Of a DNA stretch of 64,000 nucleotides, positions 54,116 to 63,383 are shown in pieces (position 1 is the stretch's first letter; each line of letters begins with the position of its first letter). Under the pieces are notes generated by a model, which was not told the DNA's origin, did not search any database, and saw nothing but the letters and a program-made list of their open reading frames with translations. The position numbers and the translations under genes were made by a program. This DNA is from Pseudomonas sp. KUIN-1 (GTDB taxonomy: Bacteria; Pseudomonadota; Gammaproteobacteria; Pseudomonadales; Pseudomonadaceae): the NCBI RefSeq assembly GCF_009176725.1, contig NZ_AP020337.1:3472001-3536000 (forward strand), written 5' to 3'.

Positions 54116-54646
54116 TTAGGTGCACCGACTAAAAGCCAAGCGCAGGGCCGCACCTATATCAGAAGGGCTACTACCGCTGGGGATAGTGACATAGTTACTC
54201 TCACTTATACCCTTACCACTCCAGGCTTCTAGCTTTTCGTGATGGCTGGGGCGAATAGTGATCTGATCACTCTTACTTTCGATACTGCATTTTTTCATAT
54301 CTTTAAATAATGCACGCTTGGTCTTGTAGCCATAGCGCTCCAAAGTGTTGCCAACCCATTGATCATATCGTTGATTGGTCAGATTGTAGTCGTAGAGTTC
54401 CATATCAAAAGTAGCTTCAGGATGAATCCAAACATCCTTTCGCGGCTCGGGAAGCACAAATCGGCTATGAGCCAAGGCGTCAAGCACAGCAAGGCCTAGC
54501 TCTTTATCGGCAGCGTCAGGGCTGAAAAAATACTCCACACCTTGCGGATCTGCTTGGCTACTTCGATAGCCAGAAAAAGTTTTTACGGAAATGAAATCTT
54601 TATTCATTTTCGCATCTGCCCAAGCTGTTTTTACGACATCACTCAT
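54116..54646 (-). CDS. cdiI: CdiI-type immunity protein
   Basis: A 176-residue protein. It has WIHPEATFDMELYDYNLTN, NTLERYGYKTKRALFKDMK and a C-terminal ITIRPSHHEKLEAWSGKG, then IGAALRLAFSRCT. This pattern fits the CdiI proteins cognate to PD-(D/E)XK CdiA nucleases known from Burkholderia and others. The start is 1 base after the toxin stop; an operon terminator follows. It is a complete pair with the upstream toxin. Confidence 0.82.
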   Translation of the reverse strand: MSDVVKTAWADAKMNKDFISVKTFSGYRSSQADPQGVEYFFSPDAADKELGLAVLDALAHSRFVLPEPRKDVWIHPEATFDMELYDYNLTNQRYDQWVGNTLERYGYKTKRALFKDMKKCSIESKSDQITIRPSHHEKLEAWSGKGISESNYVTIPSGSSPSDIGAALRLAFSRCT

Positions 54647-54647
54647 C

Positions 54648-57600
54648 TTAATCTACCTTGGTAATTTTCACCGTAACGCCTTTGTTCTGACCATACTCAA
54701 TAGCTCTATTAATTTGATCCCACTGAGCACTCGTCGTAGCCTTTGGAACTGCCACTTGCAATTCACGACTAGTAATTTGACTAGAGGATACTGTTACGTC
54801 TTTCAAACCGTACTCAGTAAATCCTGCGGCGGTATCAATATTTCCTTTGAGTGATGAATATACCTGGCTCGGATTGGCCATTTTAGCCGCAGTGGTCGTA
54901 TCAAGTGTTTTTGCACTAGTCGCAACACCGGTCGTTCTATCAAAAAAGTCAAATGTCTTAAAGTTTGGGGGTAGTCGAGAGCCAGCTGGCAGTTGCGTCC
55001 CAAGGTAATCCTCCCAAGGCATGCCCTGTCCTTGGATACCCTTACCCCACTCAATCCCAGTAGTAGCACGGTCTATCGCTCCGCCAGTTGCTTTTGCACC
55101 TTGTCCTAATGGCTCGCTCCTTTGCCCACCTACCGCAGCTTTTGCACTCAGCCCCCCCATCACTTCGAGGGAACCGACCACCATGTTGCCTACCGCATTC
55201 CACGTATCGCCATCGACCGCCTGCCCTACGCCATATTTAAATTGCGCGGCGCCGTTGATCGCAGCAATGCCCCGGATTCCAATTCCCAGCGGCCCTGACA
55301 ACCCATATATAGCAGGACCGCCAATATTCGCCAACCCTTGCTGCTCATTGTTGACCAGCAGAGTGCCTTTTGCGTTAGCGTAGATCTGCTCCTCGGCAGT
55401 CTTGGTCCGGGACCAGCTCAACTGGGCGAATACGCCATCAAGCTCAGCTCGTACAGCGTCGCTGTAGGCGTTTTTGGCTTCGGTCGTGCCTGCGTAGGAG
55501 AAGCCCTGAGTCGCAGGCGTGGTGCTTTGCAGGAGATTGGTGAGCCTTGCCTGCGCCTGCTCTTGACCGACATCTTTTGTCAGCTCATAGGCGTATACCT
55601 GAAGATAGGCTTGCAACTCTGACAAATCAGCCTTGGTCAAAGACTCGGGATTGGCTTTGTAGGCGTCCAACAAATTGTTACTGCGCTGATCCGACTTCTC
55701 GAGTGATACCAGCTTTCTCGCAGCCTCAATCCCCTGATCTTTTTCGTAAGCTTCTCGTGCGCTGTTTCTTTCCTTGGTGTCATGGTCATTCAAGAAATTG
55801 TATTGCGTCGCGTTTTTGGCTATCCAACTACCTTTTTCAATCGAGTTGGCATCAGCGTCTTTCTGAGTGGCAGCGGCCAAGGCGCCTACTATCTGAGAAC
55901 TCATGGTCAGTAAGTTTTCATTACCATTGACCAGACTATTCAGGTGCACAACCAAGGCTTCGTTAGCACCTGCAGCCAACGCACCAGTCCTGAAATCTCC
56001 TCCGGTGGCCTTTGACAGCAGCCCTCCCACCATCGCGTGAATGATGACCTTGGGAGGTGTTCCGTCCGCGAATGTACCGTGGGTATAGTCGCCCACTGCA
56101 TTGAAACTTGCTGCCGCCAAGGTATTGAATAGCGCGGTTTTGAGCGCATCACTGCCACTCCCCGCCGTCCCCAGCGCTTTACCCAAAATGGCTGAGGTCC
56201 CATTTTGGAGAACCTGATTAGCGGCGAATTGTCCAACGCCAGTCAAGGTGAAGAGCTCTGGGCCAATGATTTTCCTGGAAGCGATATCAGTATGAGTACC
56301 CGTCAAACCATCAAAATACGCAGCCGTCAGACCCGCCGTCACGCCTGAGATGGCATACCCTTTTATGGCATCGGATGAAGTTACATCTTTAAATACCGCC
56401 CCAAGGTTTCCGCGGTTATTAATAACGCTGACCGTTGCGTTGGTAGCGGCTCCAGCCGCAATAGCGCCTGCGCCCGCAGAGAGAAACGTCGCCGTACCTG
56501 CACTCATCGTTCCGGCTGTGACTGCAGCCCCTGTCGATGCACCTACCGCGCTCATTGCCATAGGCCCCACAACAGCAGCCATGATAATCGCGATGATAAT
56601 TTGCGAGGCAGGGCCGAGACCCGAGTTGCTGTATTTGAAGGAGTCGTGAATCTCCTTCACTTGCCGCCAATCCACGTCACCGCGTTTTTCAGCATCCTTG
56701 AGCCAGGCCAGTTGTGGATCGGCCTTGACCATTGCATCGATGCTCTGGGTGACCGTTTGCTGATCAACCTGCCTGATATCGATCTGCAGTCCATTGACGG
56801 CTTTAATGGTTACTTCACCGGCGGCAACCAGTTCGCTCTGGCGTAAGGTCTCGTCGGTAATACCTTTACCTTTGGAGGAAACCCAAAAGGCGTTGTTGTC
56901 ACTTTTCTCATGACTCTCCTGATGCAGATCCTTCACGCCCTCAAACGTAACCGCACCACCACTTTGAATCGTCAGGTCCTTACCGCTCTCCAGCTTCGCG
57001 GCTTGGTACTTCTGATCACCGCCACTCGACAGCAACAGGTCGCCACCGGTAGTAATTTCGCTACCGACGTTTTTCACATCGGTCACTTCGTCACGCTGAG
57101 TTTTCTTCGCGCCGAAGCTGCCTTTTTTCTTCATGTCGTACAGCGAATAATCACTGTCCTGCGCAGCAAGAATGTCCAGATTCTCACCCGCAACCAGATA
57201 CGCTTCTTTCCCAGCGGTAATACGGCTGGAGATCACGGCCAGATTCTGCCCAGCCTGCAAAGCCACACTGCCGCCCGCCTTCAGGTCCGCAGACACCTGA
57301 CTGACATGATCTTCCTGCTCGGTCACCTTCTTGCTTTTGCCGTAGGAATGCTGTTCATCAGCCGCCGAGGACAGGGTCAGGTTTTCCGTCGCGGCCATCG
57401 CGATATCGCGCTTGGCGTCGATGCTGCTGGCGATCACGTTGATGTCGCGGCCAGCCTGGGCCGTCAGGTCGCGACCGGCGCTGACCGTGGAGCTCAGTTG
57501 CGTGATGCTAGAGTTGCTGGAGTTCGCACCGCGTGTCTGGCCTTTCTCGGCCTGGGCCGAGTCGATAGCGACATCGCGGCCCGCAAAGATGCTCAAGTCA

Positions 57601-58502
57601 CGACCGGCCTGCAACACGCTGCCGGTGTTTTTCACGTCACGACCCGCTTGCAGGGACATGTCGTTAGCCGCTTCGATACGTGCCGCGCTGTCAGCGAAGT
57701 CCTTACGCCAAGTCGCATCATCCGCAGCACTCTGATGGCTGGTCACCGTGCGCTCGTTAATGACATCGCCGCGCAGGGCGGTCAATGTCACATCACGTCC
57801 GGCGATAATGCCCCCGGACTTGTTGATCAGGTCATTACCTGCCAGCAGGTCCAGACGGTTGCCAGCTTCTATCAGGCCGCTGTTGACCAGATCATTTCCA
57901 GCAGCAGCCGACAGGTTATTGGCCGCTCGCAAAGTGCCGACGTTGTCGAGGTTTTGCCCCGCGATCAGCGAGACGTCGTTACCCGCAATCAATGCCCCGG
58001 TCGGACCAAGGCGATTGTCGGCCTGAGCCATATACAGCACCGGCACCAGCACTTTTTCGCCATTCACTTCATGCTCTTCGAGCCAGACGATGTCATGGGT
58101 CAGCGCTGCGACTTGTTGTGAGTTCAGCGATACGCCGACCGCCAGGTTCAGCTGCTGCTTGCTGGCGATTGCGTTGTTCATCAGGTACTTGAATTGAGCC
58201 TCGTTGGAGGTTTGCCCATCGATGAAGGCCTGACCGGTGCGAGCCACGACTGCTTGCTGGACGAGGCGTTGTTCATACAGACCATCGCCCAGACGCTTGG
58301 CGCTGACTTCCGGGTCGTAGCCCAGACCTGCGAGCAGGTAATCCGAACTCATGAATTGCTTGAGTTCGGTAAGGACCGGGTTGGTTTCGATCAGGTATTT
58401 TTGCGGTTTGGAGACGAAATTGCTGCTTGGCAGGCCTTCCACTCGGGCAACGGTTTGTGCTGCTGCGGCAGCGACCGGCGTGATTGCAATGACTTGATCC
58501 AC
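54648..58502 (-). CDS. cdiA: CdiA fragment: FHA-2, pretoxin and PD-(D/E)XK nuclease tip
   Basis: 1284 codons, but no signal peptide, TPS domain or FHA-1, and a TAG 10 codons before the first possible GTG. The order is an inter-FHA segment (PQKYLIETNPVLTELKQF, SSDYLLAGLGYDPEV); FHA-2 repeats about 170-560 (AGNDVSLIAGQNLDN, LQAGRDVKNTG); a hydrophobic pretoxin domain; the NATQYNFLNDHD boundary near residue 898; and a tip from about 1160 with MPWEDYLGTQLP, KTFDFFDR and SAKTLD, the acidic-acidic-K set of PD-(D/E)XK tRNA or DNA nucleases. Followed by its CdiI. The carrier upstream is decayed, so this is a silent cassette, although toxin and immunity are intact. Confidence 0.85.
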   Translation of the reverse strand: MDQVIAITPVAAAAAQTVARVEGLPSSNFVSKPQKYLIETNPVLTELKQFMSSDYLLAGLGYDPEVSAKRLGDGLYEQRLVQQAVVARTGQAFIDGQTSNEAQFKYLMNNAIASKQQLNLAVGVSLNSQQVAALTHDIVWLEEHEVNGEKVLVPVLYMAQADNRLGPTGALIAGNDVSLIAGQNLDNVGTLRAANNLSAAAGNDLVNSGLIEAGNRLDLLAGNDLINKSGGIIAGRDVTLTALRGDVINERTVTSHQSAADDATWRKDFADSAARIEAANDMSLQAGRDVKNTGSVLQAGRDLSIFAGRDVAIDSAQAEKGQTRGANSSNSSITQLSSTVSAGRDLTAQAGRDINVIASSIDAKRDIAMAATENLTLSSAADEQHSYGKSKKVTEQEDHVSQVSADLKAGGSVALQAGQNLAVISSRITAGKEAYLVAGENLDILAAQDSDYSLYDMKKKGSFGAKKTQRDEVTDVKNVGSEITTGGDLLLSSGGDQKYQAAKLESGKDLTIQSGGAVTFEGVKDLHQESHEKSDNNAFWVSSKGKGITDETLRQSELVAAGEVTIKAVNGLQIDIRQVDQQTVTQSIDAMVKADPQLAWLKDAEKRGDVDWRQVKEIHDSFKYSNSGLGPASQIIIAIIMAAVVGPMAMSAVGASTGAAVTAGTMSAGTATFLSAGAGAIAAGAATNATVSVINNRGNLGAVFKDVTSSDAIKGYAISGVTAGLTAAYFDGLTGTHTDIASRKIIGPELFTLTGVGQFAANQVLQNGTSAILGKALGTAGSGSDALKTALFNTLAAASFNAVGDYTHGTFADGTPPKVIIHAMVGGLLSKATGGDFRTGALAAGANEALVVHLNSLVNGNENLLTMSSQIVGALAAATQKDADANSIEKGSWIAKNATQYNFLNDHDTKERNSAREAYEKDQGIEAARKLVSLEKSDQRSNNLLDAYKANPESLTKADLSELQAYLQVYAYELTKDVGQEQAQARLTNLLQSTTPATQGFSYAGTTEAKNAYSDAVRAELDGVFAQLSWSRTKTAEEQIYANAKGTLLVNNEQQGLANIGGPAIYGLSGPLGIGIRGIAAINGAAQFKYGVGQAVDGDTWNAVGNMVVGSLEVMGGLSAKAAVGGQRSEPLGQGAKATGGAIDRATTGIEWGKGIQGQGMPWEDYLGTQLPAGSRLPPNFKTFDFFDRTTGVATSAKTLDTTTAAKMANPSQVYSSLKGNIDTAAGFTEYGLKDVTVSSSQITSRELQVAVPKATTSAQWDQINRAIEYGQNKGVTVKITKVD
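56292..57188. repeat. 897-bp direct repeat, copy B
   Basis: The partner of 51721-52617 within the larger CdiA fragment. See copy A for what it covers. Both copies are in the same orientation, so recombination between them would delete the 4.6 kb between and swap toxin tips. Confidence 0.9.
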
Positions 58503-58905
58503 TGAGTGCTGGAGCCGATAACAGGGCTATTCTGCGTAACCATCGAGTTGCAGTTACAGAAATAGGATTACAAACAGCTGGCGTTACCGAGACACTCTGA
58601 GTAACCAAAGAATTGCTGACTGAAGAAATGACTAGCCCGCCCTGAGTAGCGACAGGATCGCGAACAGCGGCAATGACCGGAACGTCTTGAGCATTTACGA
58701 CGGCTTGGGTAACGGCGGCAGTCACGCCTTACTGGGTAACTATTGGAGCCTGATTGACTGCACTGAGCAGGTTACCCTAAGTCCCATTTACCACCTGACC
58801 GATCTTGTTGACCTGAGGGCCCGTACCACTCGGGCGTTCTGGGCGGCTGAGCTACCTGAAGTCGAAGAACCAGCAGTGATATTAGGAATACCCTATGCCG
58901 GGACT
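58503..58905 (-). pseudogene. Decayed carrier linker upstream of the CdiA fragment
   Basis: Low-complexity S, T, V, P-type linker: GIPNITAGSSTSGSSAAQN, a shift, then GPQVNKIGQVVNGT, TAG, GNLLSAVNQAPIVTQ, TAA, GVTAAVTQAVVNAQDVPV, and so on. Two single-base losses of C from CC (at ACTCGATGG and ACTCAGTGG) separate it from the intact frame downstream; restored, it reads VTATPMVTQNSPVIG and STPVDQVIAITP. It was therefore once continuous with the FHA-2 fragment. It is not functional. Confidence 0.72.
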
Positions 58906-59103
58906 GCATTCTAGACGGGTAGCAGAGCACCGCCGATAAGGAGGCTCATAGCAGAGGTGCAATCAGGTCGAAAAGTCAGCTCTGATCAGCGGGCAGTTTT
59001 AAAAATTCTGAACAAGGCTCTTTCATACACGCATTAGCCTCTGCCACTAGCTATAAGCCCCAGAAAAAACTTTCAAAAAGTTTCGACTGAGATCAGCCAT
59101 AAA

Positions 59104-59532
59104 TCATTTAGCCTCATCATCCATGAGTGACTTATACTTTTTAAAAACCCCAACCTCTATTTCTCCACCATCAATTAACCGCTCATAGAAACGGCGATCC
59201 ACCGCCCATTCCTCAAACACTAGGGACGCCACCTGCGAACCATTATAGTTAGTACAGAAGCCAAGTTGCCAGTGAGTAGACAGCTTATTATTGCTTACAA
59301 AAAACAAGTCAGCCGCGTACGGCTTTGGATACTCATCATCAACGTCAACACACAAATAGTACCAAGGGCTATTCTCCCAAAACTCAATACCATAAACAAC
59401 ATACTCACTACCTAAGCTAATATCGATCTTACCATCTGGTCTGAATATTTTATCTTTCAAAACGCCCAAAACAACTTCATCAGATATATCTTTCAAATCA
59501 TTTATCTTACATATCACTTTCAAACCATTCAC
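59104..59532 (-). CDS. Probable immunity protein (142 aa)
   Basis: A 142-residue acidic protein with a GTG start 2 bases after the end of the toxin stop. It has YEVVYGIEFWENSPWYYL-like aromatic strands (GIEFWENSPWYYLCVDVDD) and FEEWAVDRRFYERLIDGGE near the end. No family is recognised. It is the cognate CdiI of the short toxin before it by position. Confidence 0.72.
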   Translation of the reverse strand: MNGLKVICKINDLKDISDEVVLGVLKDKIFRPDGKIDISLGSEYVVYGIEFWENSPWYYLCVDVDDEYPKPYAADLFFVSNNKLSTHWQLGFCTNYNGSQVASLVFEEWAVDRRFYERLIDGGEIEVGVFKKYKSLMDDEAK

Positions 59533-59534
59533 CT

Positions 59535-59792
59535 TCAGTCAATGCTATGCTTTTTAAATTTAAAATCCATCAAAGTCCCAGTTTTTGGATCTCTAACATA
59601 ATGAACAACTGAGTCCTTACCATCGGCAGACTTAACTTTGTATTCAATTTTGTCCATACCCTTGAACGCTTCGTCGCCTAAGTTACGTATAATCACATCC
59701 CCAGCGCCAGCTTTAGCTGCTTCTAGCGCCATTTCATCTTGGAGGCTTTTAGGTTCTCGGCTCCACTTATCTACTATTTCCTGATTCATCAC
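59535..59792 (-). CDS. CdiA-CT toxin tip, separated from its carrier by a frameshift
   Basis: 85 residues: IVDKWSREPKSLQDEMALE, AGAGDVIIRNLGDEAF and the C-terminal YKVKSADGKDSVVHYVRD, ending DFKFKKHSID. It is out of frame with the carrier because its GGGG run is one G shorter than in the sister module (GCGCCGGGGTGA versus GCGCCGGGGGTGATG). It has an ATG of its own, so it could be made alone. Beta-rich toxin; activity unassigned. Confidence 0.68.
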   Translation of the reverse strand: MMNQEIVDKWSREPKSLQDEMALEAAKAGAGDVIIRNLGDEAFKGMDKIEYKVKSADGKDSVVHYVRDPKTGTLMDFKFKKHSID

Positions 59793-60950
59793 CCCGGCGC
59801 AGGAAGCTCAACCACAGGCCTCGAATAATCAACAGGCGTCTGATCAGCAATCTGACTGCCACCCGTCGAACCCACACCAGCAGGCGTCGCTCCAGCAGCA
59901 TACCCGCCACTGGACGGATTCGCACCCTGGGCCTGAACGATAGGATTCACCAGCCTGGTGTTTTCGCCGTCCAGCAGATGTACCGGGAATGTCGTACTGA
60001 ACAGAAATTTCCATATCTCTATGGAGGTGCTGACCTGCTGTTCGGCTGACTGGCCTGATTGAGCTACAGAGAGTGCGACGGCATTGGCTGCCGCTCTCAA
60101 TCTATCCTGACCTTCCGGCGTCGCTGCTGTGGTAGACAACGCAGCACTCAGGGCCACAATTGCGCCAGCACCCAGCGCCACTACTGGAACAAAACTCGAT
60201 GCACCATCATTTGGTTTATTCAGCGTGGTCAACAAAACCATCGCCTGCATCGCTTGATCCGGGTGCTCCTCACCCAGTTCGGCAATACGTGCGACGAGCG
60301 CTTCCGCATTGGAGCCCAGATTTTTGTCAGCAACCCGGTTTAGAACTGTCCTGATGCCCGCCGACCTTTTGTCTTCATCCAGGCTGTTGAGTTGTTGCAT
60401 CAGTTCGATACGAGCGACTTGGCGTTGTGCTAGTTCTGTCGCGTTACCTGTAACAGCCCCTAACGGCAGTAACGCGGTGACCACAAGCATGTCGACCAGT
60501 TTGTCTATTGTGTTTCGACTGTTTTCTCCATAAAGCGCGGCGTTTTTTTGCCATTGATCAAGTGTCTCTTTCGGGCTGGCAACCGCATCCAACGAACTCT
60601 TCGTCACATACAAATCAGTCCGGTGCTCGTCATCACGCGTGATCTCGTAAGCCTTGTCGACATCACGATTCAAGCCCGCTGTTGAGTCCTTGCCCGCCGT
60701 GTCACTGCGCACCACCACATCGCCCGCACCGACCGTGCCCCGGACGATCTGCTCACGATCCTTGTTGTAGTTCCAGCCCTCGACACTCCAACCGCTTTTG
60801 TTAACATCGCTCTTGCCTACCTGACTTGAGTCCTATGTGGCACTGCTGTCAGTGCCGTAGGAACCGCCAACATTCAGGTAGTAACCGTGCTCTTTGTTCT
60901 TGCCCGCGATGTCGCTGTAGCACAGCGTGTTGGTGTCCGGCTTGAGACTC
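59789..60950 (-). pseudogene. Displaced CdiA carrier fragment with amber stop
   Basis: The in-frame sequence runs SLKPDTNTLCYSDIAGK, NKEHGYYLNVGGSYGTD, a TAG (CAG in the sister copy, DSSQVGK), then 309 open codons: NKDREQIVRGTVGAGDVV, DKAYEITRDDEHRTDLYV, an alanine-rich pretoxin helix VALGAGAIVALSAALSTT and VDYSRPVVELPAPG, where the G-run frameshift ends it. Another copy of the same carrier region is at 61680-62840. The 5' boundary is near a break in similarity at about 60950. It is silent. Confidence 0.8.
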
Positions 60951-61050
60951 GGCTCGCGCAAAAAAACTTGAGCTACTGGCTTTTTCGCCAAAATCATATC
61001 AGCCTACATAAAAAACAGCTTACAAACCGGCTTACAGCTGAAACGGGCTA

Positions 61051-61383
61051 TCAATACTTATAGTCGTCTGGTATTTTTGGCCATTCAATATCGTTCATTG
61101 ATAACAGCTTTTCAAAGTCCTCATGGATGTCGAAGAAAAAATCTGAAAGCTTCAGAAATCTTATCCTAGCCATCGTTATTGCGGCGACGCTCAAAACATC
61201 ATCGCCGCCTTTGATCCCTGCATTCAACTTTTCAATGTCGCCGAGCATATCAAGCATTAGCGTCGAAAACTCACTACTCCAATCAATCTTATAATCAGCG
61301 CTCCACTCCCCCTCATGAAAAGCCAAGTTTTTCTTAGCACATAGCATGAGTATTATTTTTTTTGCATCATCTACATTATTCAC
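61051..61383 (-). CDS. Probable immunity protein (110 aa)
   Basis: A 110-residue acidic helical protein with a GTG start overlapping the toxin stop (GTGA). It has NVDDAKKIILMLCAKKNLA and LSDFFFDIHEDFEKLLSMND. No family is recognised. It is the cognate CdiI of the 61380 toxin by position and coupling. Confidence 0.75.
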   Translation of the reverse strand: MNNVDDAKKIILMLCAKKNLAFHEGEWSADYKIDWSSEFSTLMLDMLGDIEKLNAGIKGGDDVLSVAAITMARIRFLKLSDFFFDIHEDFEKLLSMNDIEWPKIPDDYKY

Positions 61384-63374
61384 TTTATAGTCCTACCAGC
61401 GGCTTCTTTTGTTTTTTCAAGGTTAAGGCTCCCATCTAAATTGAGCACATAAGTCGCTTTATCTCTTTTATTAAAAACCTCTAGATGATCTTTATGAAGC
61501 CCGTCTAGATAGATCTGGTCCCCCTTTTTTATAAAATCGCCATAACGCTCTACCGCTTGGTATATAGCTTGCCCGTCATACACTTTTGACGTCTTTTTCG
61601 TGACATCGCTGATAGCTTTACCGAAGTCAGTATTTGCAAAGAAATCCTTCATATTGTTGACGCTGCCTTGATTCATCACCCCCGGCGCAGGAAGCTCAGC
61701 CAAAGGCCTCGAATAATCAACAGGCGTCTGATCAGCAATCTGACTACCACCCGTCGAACCTATCCCGGCAGGCGTTGCTCCAGCAGCATACCCGTCACTG
61801 GACGGATTCGCACCCTGAGCCTGAACGATAGGGTTCACCAGCCTGGAGTTTTCGCCGTCCAGCAGATGCACAGGGAACGTCGTACTGAACAGGAATTTCC
61901 ATATTTCTATGGAGGTGCTGACCTGCTGCTCGGCTGATTGACCCGATTGGGCAACAGAACGTGCGACGGCATTGGCCGCCTCTCTCAGTCTATCCTGACC
62001 TTCCGCCGTCGCAGCTGTCGTGGACAGTGCTGCGCTTAGCGCAATGACTGCGCCAGCGCCCATCGCCACTACCGGAACAAAACTCGACGCATCAGTCGGC
62101 TTATTCAGCGTGGTCAATAAAACCATCGCTTGTAGCGCCTGGTCTGGATGATCTGCCCCCAGCTCAGTGATGCGTGTAACAAGCGCTTCCGCATCTGAGC
62201 CCAAGTCTTTTTTGGCGACTCCACTTAAAACCGCCCTGACGCCTGCCGATCTTTTGCTTTCATCCTGGCTGTTGAGCTGCTGCAACAACTCGGTACGCGC
62301 GACTTGAAATCGCGCGAGCTCTGTCCCCGCGCCGATAGCAGCCCCTAACGGCAACAGCGCCGTTACCACAAGCATGTCGGCCAGTTTATCCAGTGTGTTA
62401 CGGCTGTTTTCACCGTAAAGCGCAGCGCTCTTTTGCCACTGATCGAGTGTTTCTTTCGGACTGGCAACTGCCTCCAAAGAACTCTTCGTCACATACACAT
62501 CAGTCCGGTGCTCGTCATCACGCGTGATCTCGTATGCCTTGTCGACATCACGATTCAACCCAGCGGCAGAGTCCTTGCCCGCCGTGTCACTGCGCACCAC
62601 CACATCGCCCGCACCGACCGTGCCCCGGACGATCTGCTCACGATCCTTGTTGTAGTTCCAGCCCTCGACGCTCCAGCCGTTTTTCTGGTTGTCGCCCTTG
62701 CCTACCTGACTTGAGTCCTGCGTAGTGCTGCTGCCAGTGCCGTACGAACCCCCGACGTTCAGGTAGTAACCGTGCTCCTTGTCCTTGCCCGCGATGTCGC
62801 TGTAGCCCAGCGTGTTGGTGTCCAGCTTGAGGTTGCCGCTATCGGAAGCGATCAATGCGCCGTCGAGCTGGGTGTGGTTCTCGGTGCGGATGTCGACCTT
62901 GTCTTTGGCCGTGATGCGGGTCTGTTCCTCGATCCAGTTCTTGGAGCCGTTGGTCTGACCGTACCCGACCGAGCCGCTGACGCTGCCGCCAAAGCCCACT
63001 ACAACGGTCGCGCTGAGATCGAATTCCTTACCTTGTGCCTTGCCGGTATCTGGCAGGGAAGTGACATTGAGGTCGCGGCCTACGCGTCCGACCACGTCGT
63101 TGCCGCGCAGTGTTGCACCGGCAATGTTGGTGTCCTGGCCGCTGGTGAAACCGAGGTGATTACCGGCGTAAAGGTACGCTTCCTGCTGCTGTTTGCCCTC
63201 GCGCTCCAGGTCGCCTTTGCCGATGTTGACGCTGGCGTAAACGCCGATGCCTCCCGGACCGATGGCGATACCGGCTTCCCCTCCGCCATTTTTACGGGTG
63301 TTCTCGGTGGAGCTGTCGTTCTGGGCTGCCTTGCAAACCTTAACAGGCTCTCGCCAACTACACCTGATGCGTAA
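61380..63374 (-). CDS. cdiA: CdiA carrier fragment with intact toxin tip
   Basis: Open from just after the immunity gene stop (RIRCSWREPVKVCKAAQND); a GTG at 63095 could start a 571-residue product. The order is carrier repeats (GGIGVYASVNIGKGDLE, AYLYAGNHLGFTSGQDTN, RVGRDLNVTSLPDTG), a glycine-rich strand (TVVVGFGGSVSGSVGYG), the pretoxin helices and linker, then VDYSRPLAELPAPGVMN. The tip is FFANTDFGKAISDVTKKT, YDGQAIYQAVERYGDFIK and GDQIYLDGLHKDHLEVF, ending GRTIK. The G..YLD.LHKDH.EVF pattern recurs in CdiA/Rhs tips and is thought to be an RNase-like cytotoxin; this is tentative. Silent cassette, but the tip and immunity are intact. Confidence 0.78.
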   Translation of the reverse strand, partial: LRIRCSWREPVKVCKAAQNDSSTENTRKNGGGEAGIAIGPGGIGVYASVNIGKGDLEREGKQQQEAYLYAGNHLGFTSGQDTNIAGATLRGNDVVGRVGRDLNVTSLPDTGKAQGKEFDLSATVVVGFGGSVSGSVGYGQTNGSKNWIEEQTRITAKDKVDIRTENHTQLDGALIASDSGNLKLDTNTLGYSDIAGKDKEHGYYLNVGGSYGTGSSTTQDSSQVGKGDNQKNGWSVEGWNYNKDREQIVRGTVGAGDVVVRSDTAGKDSAAGLNRDVDKAYEITRDDEHRTDVYVTKSSLEAVASPKETLDQWQKSAALYGENSRNTLDKLADMLVVTALLPLGAAIGAGTELARFQVARTELLQQLNSQDESKRSAGVRAVLSGVAKKDLGSDAEALVTRITELGADHPDQALQAMVLLTTLNKPTDASSFVPVVAMGAGAVIALSAALSTTAATAEGQDRLREAANAVARSVAQSGQSAEQQVSTSIEIWKFLFSTTFPVHLLDGENSRLVNPIVQAQGANPSSDGYAAGATPAGIGSTGGSQIADQTPVDYSRPLAELPAPGVMNQGSVNNMKDFFANTDFGKAISDVTKKTSKVYDGQAIYQAVERYGDFIKKGDQIYLDGLHKDHLEVFNKRDKATYVLNLDGSLNLEKTKEAAGRTIK

Positions 63375-63383
63375 TCATCAAAC

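Noticed and set aside
56910..58121. 403-codon plus-strand frame opposite the CdiA fragment
   Set aside because: A repeated shadow of the FHA repeats on the other strand; no family and no ribosome site.
58273..58725. 150-codon minus-strand frame overlapping the CdiA fragment start
   Set aside because: Its first half is the decayed linker, and the rest is the FHA fragment read in a wrong frame after the base losses; it is not a separate gene.
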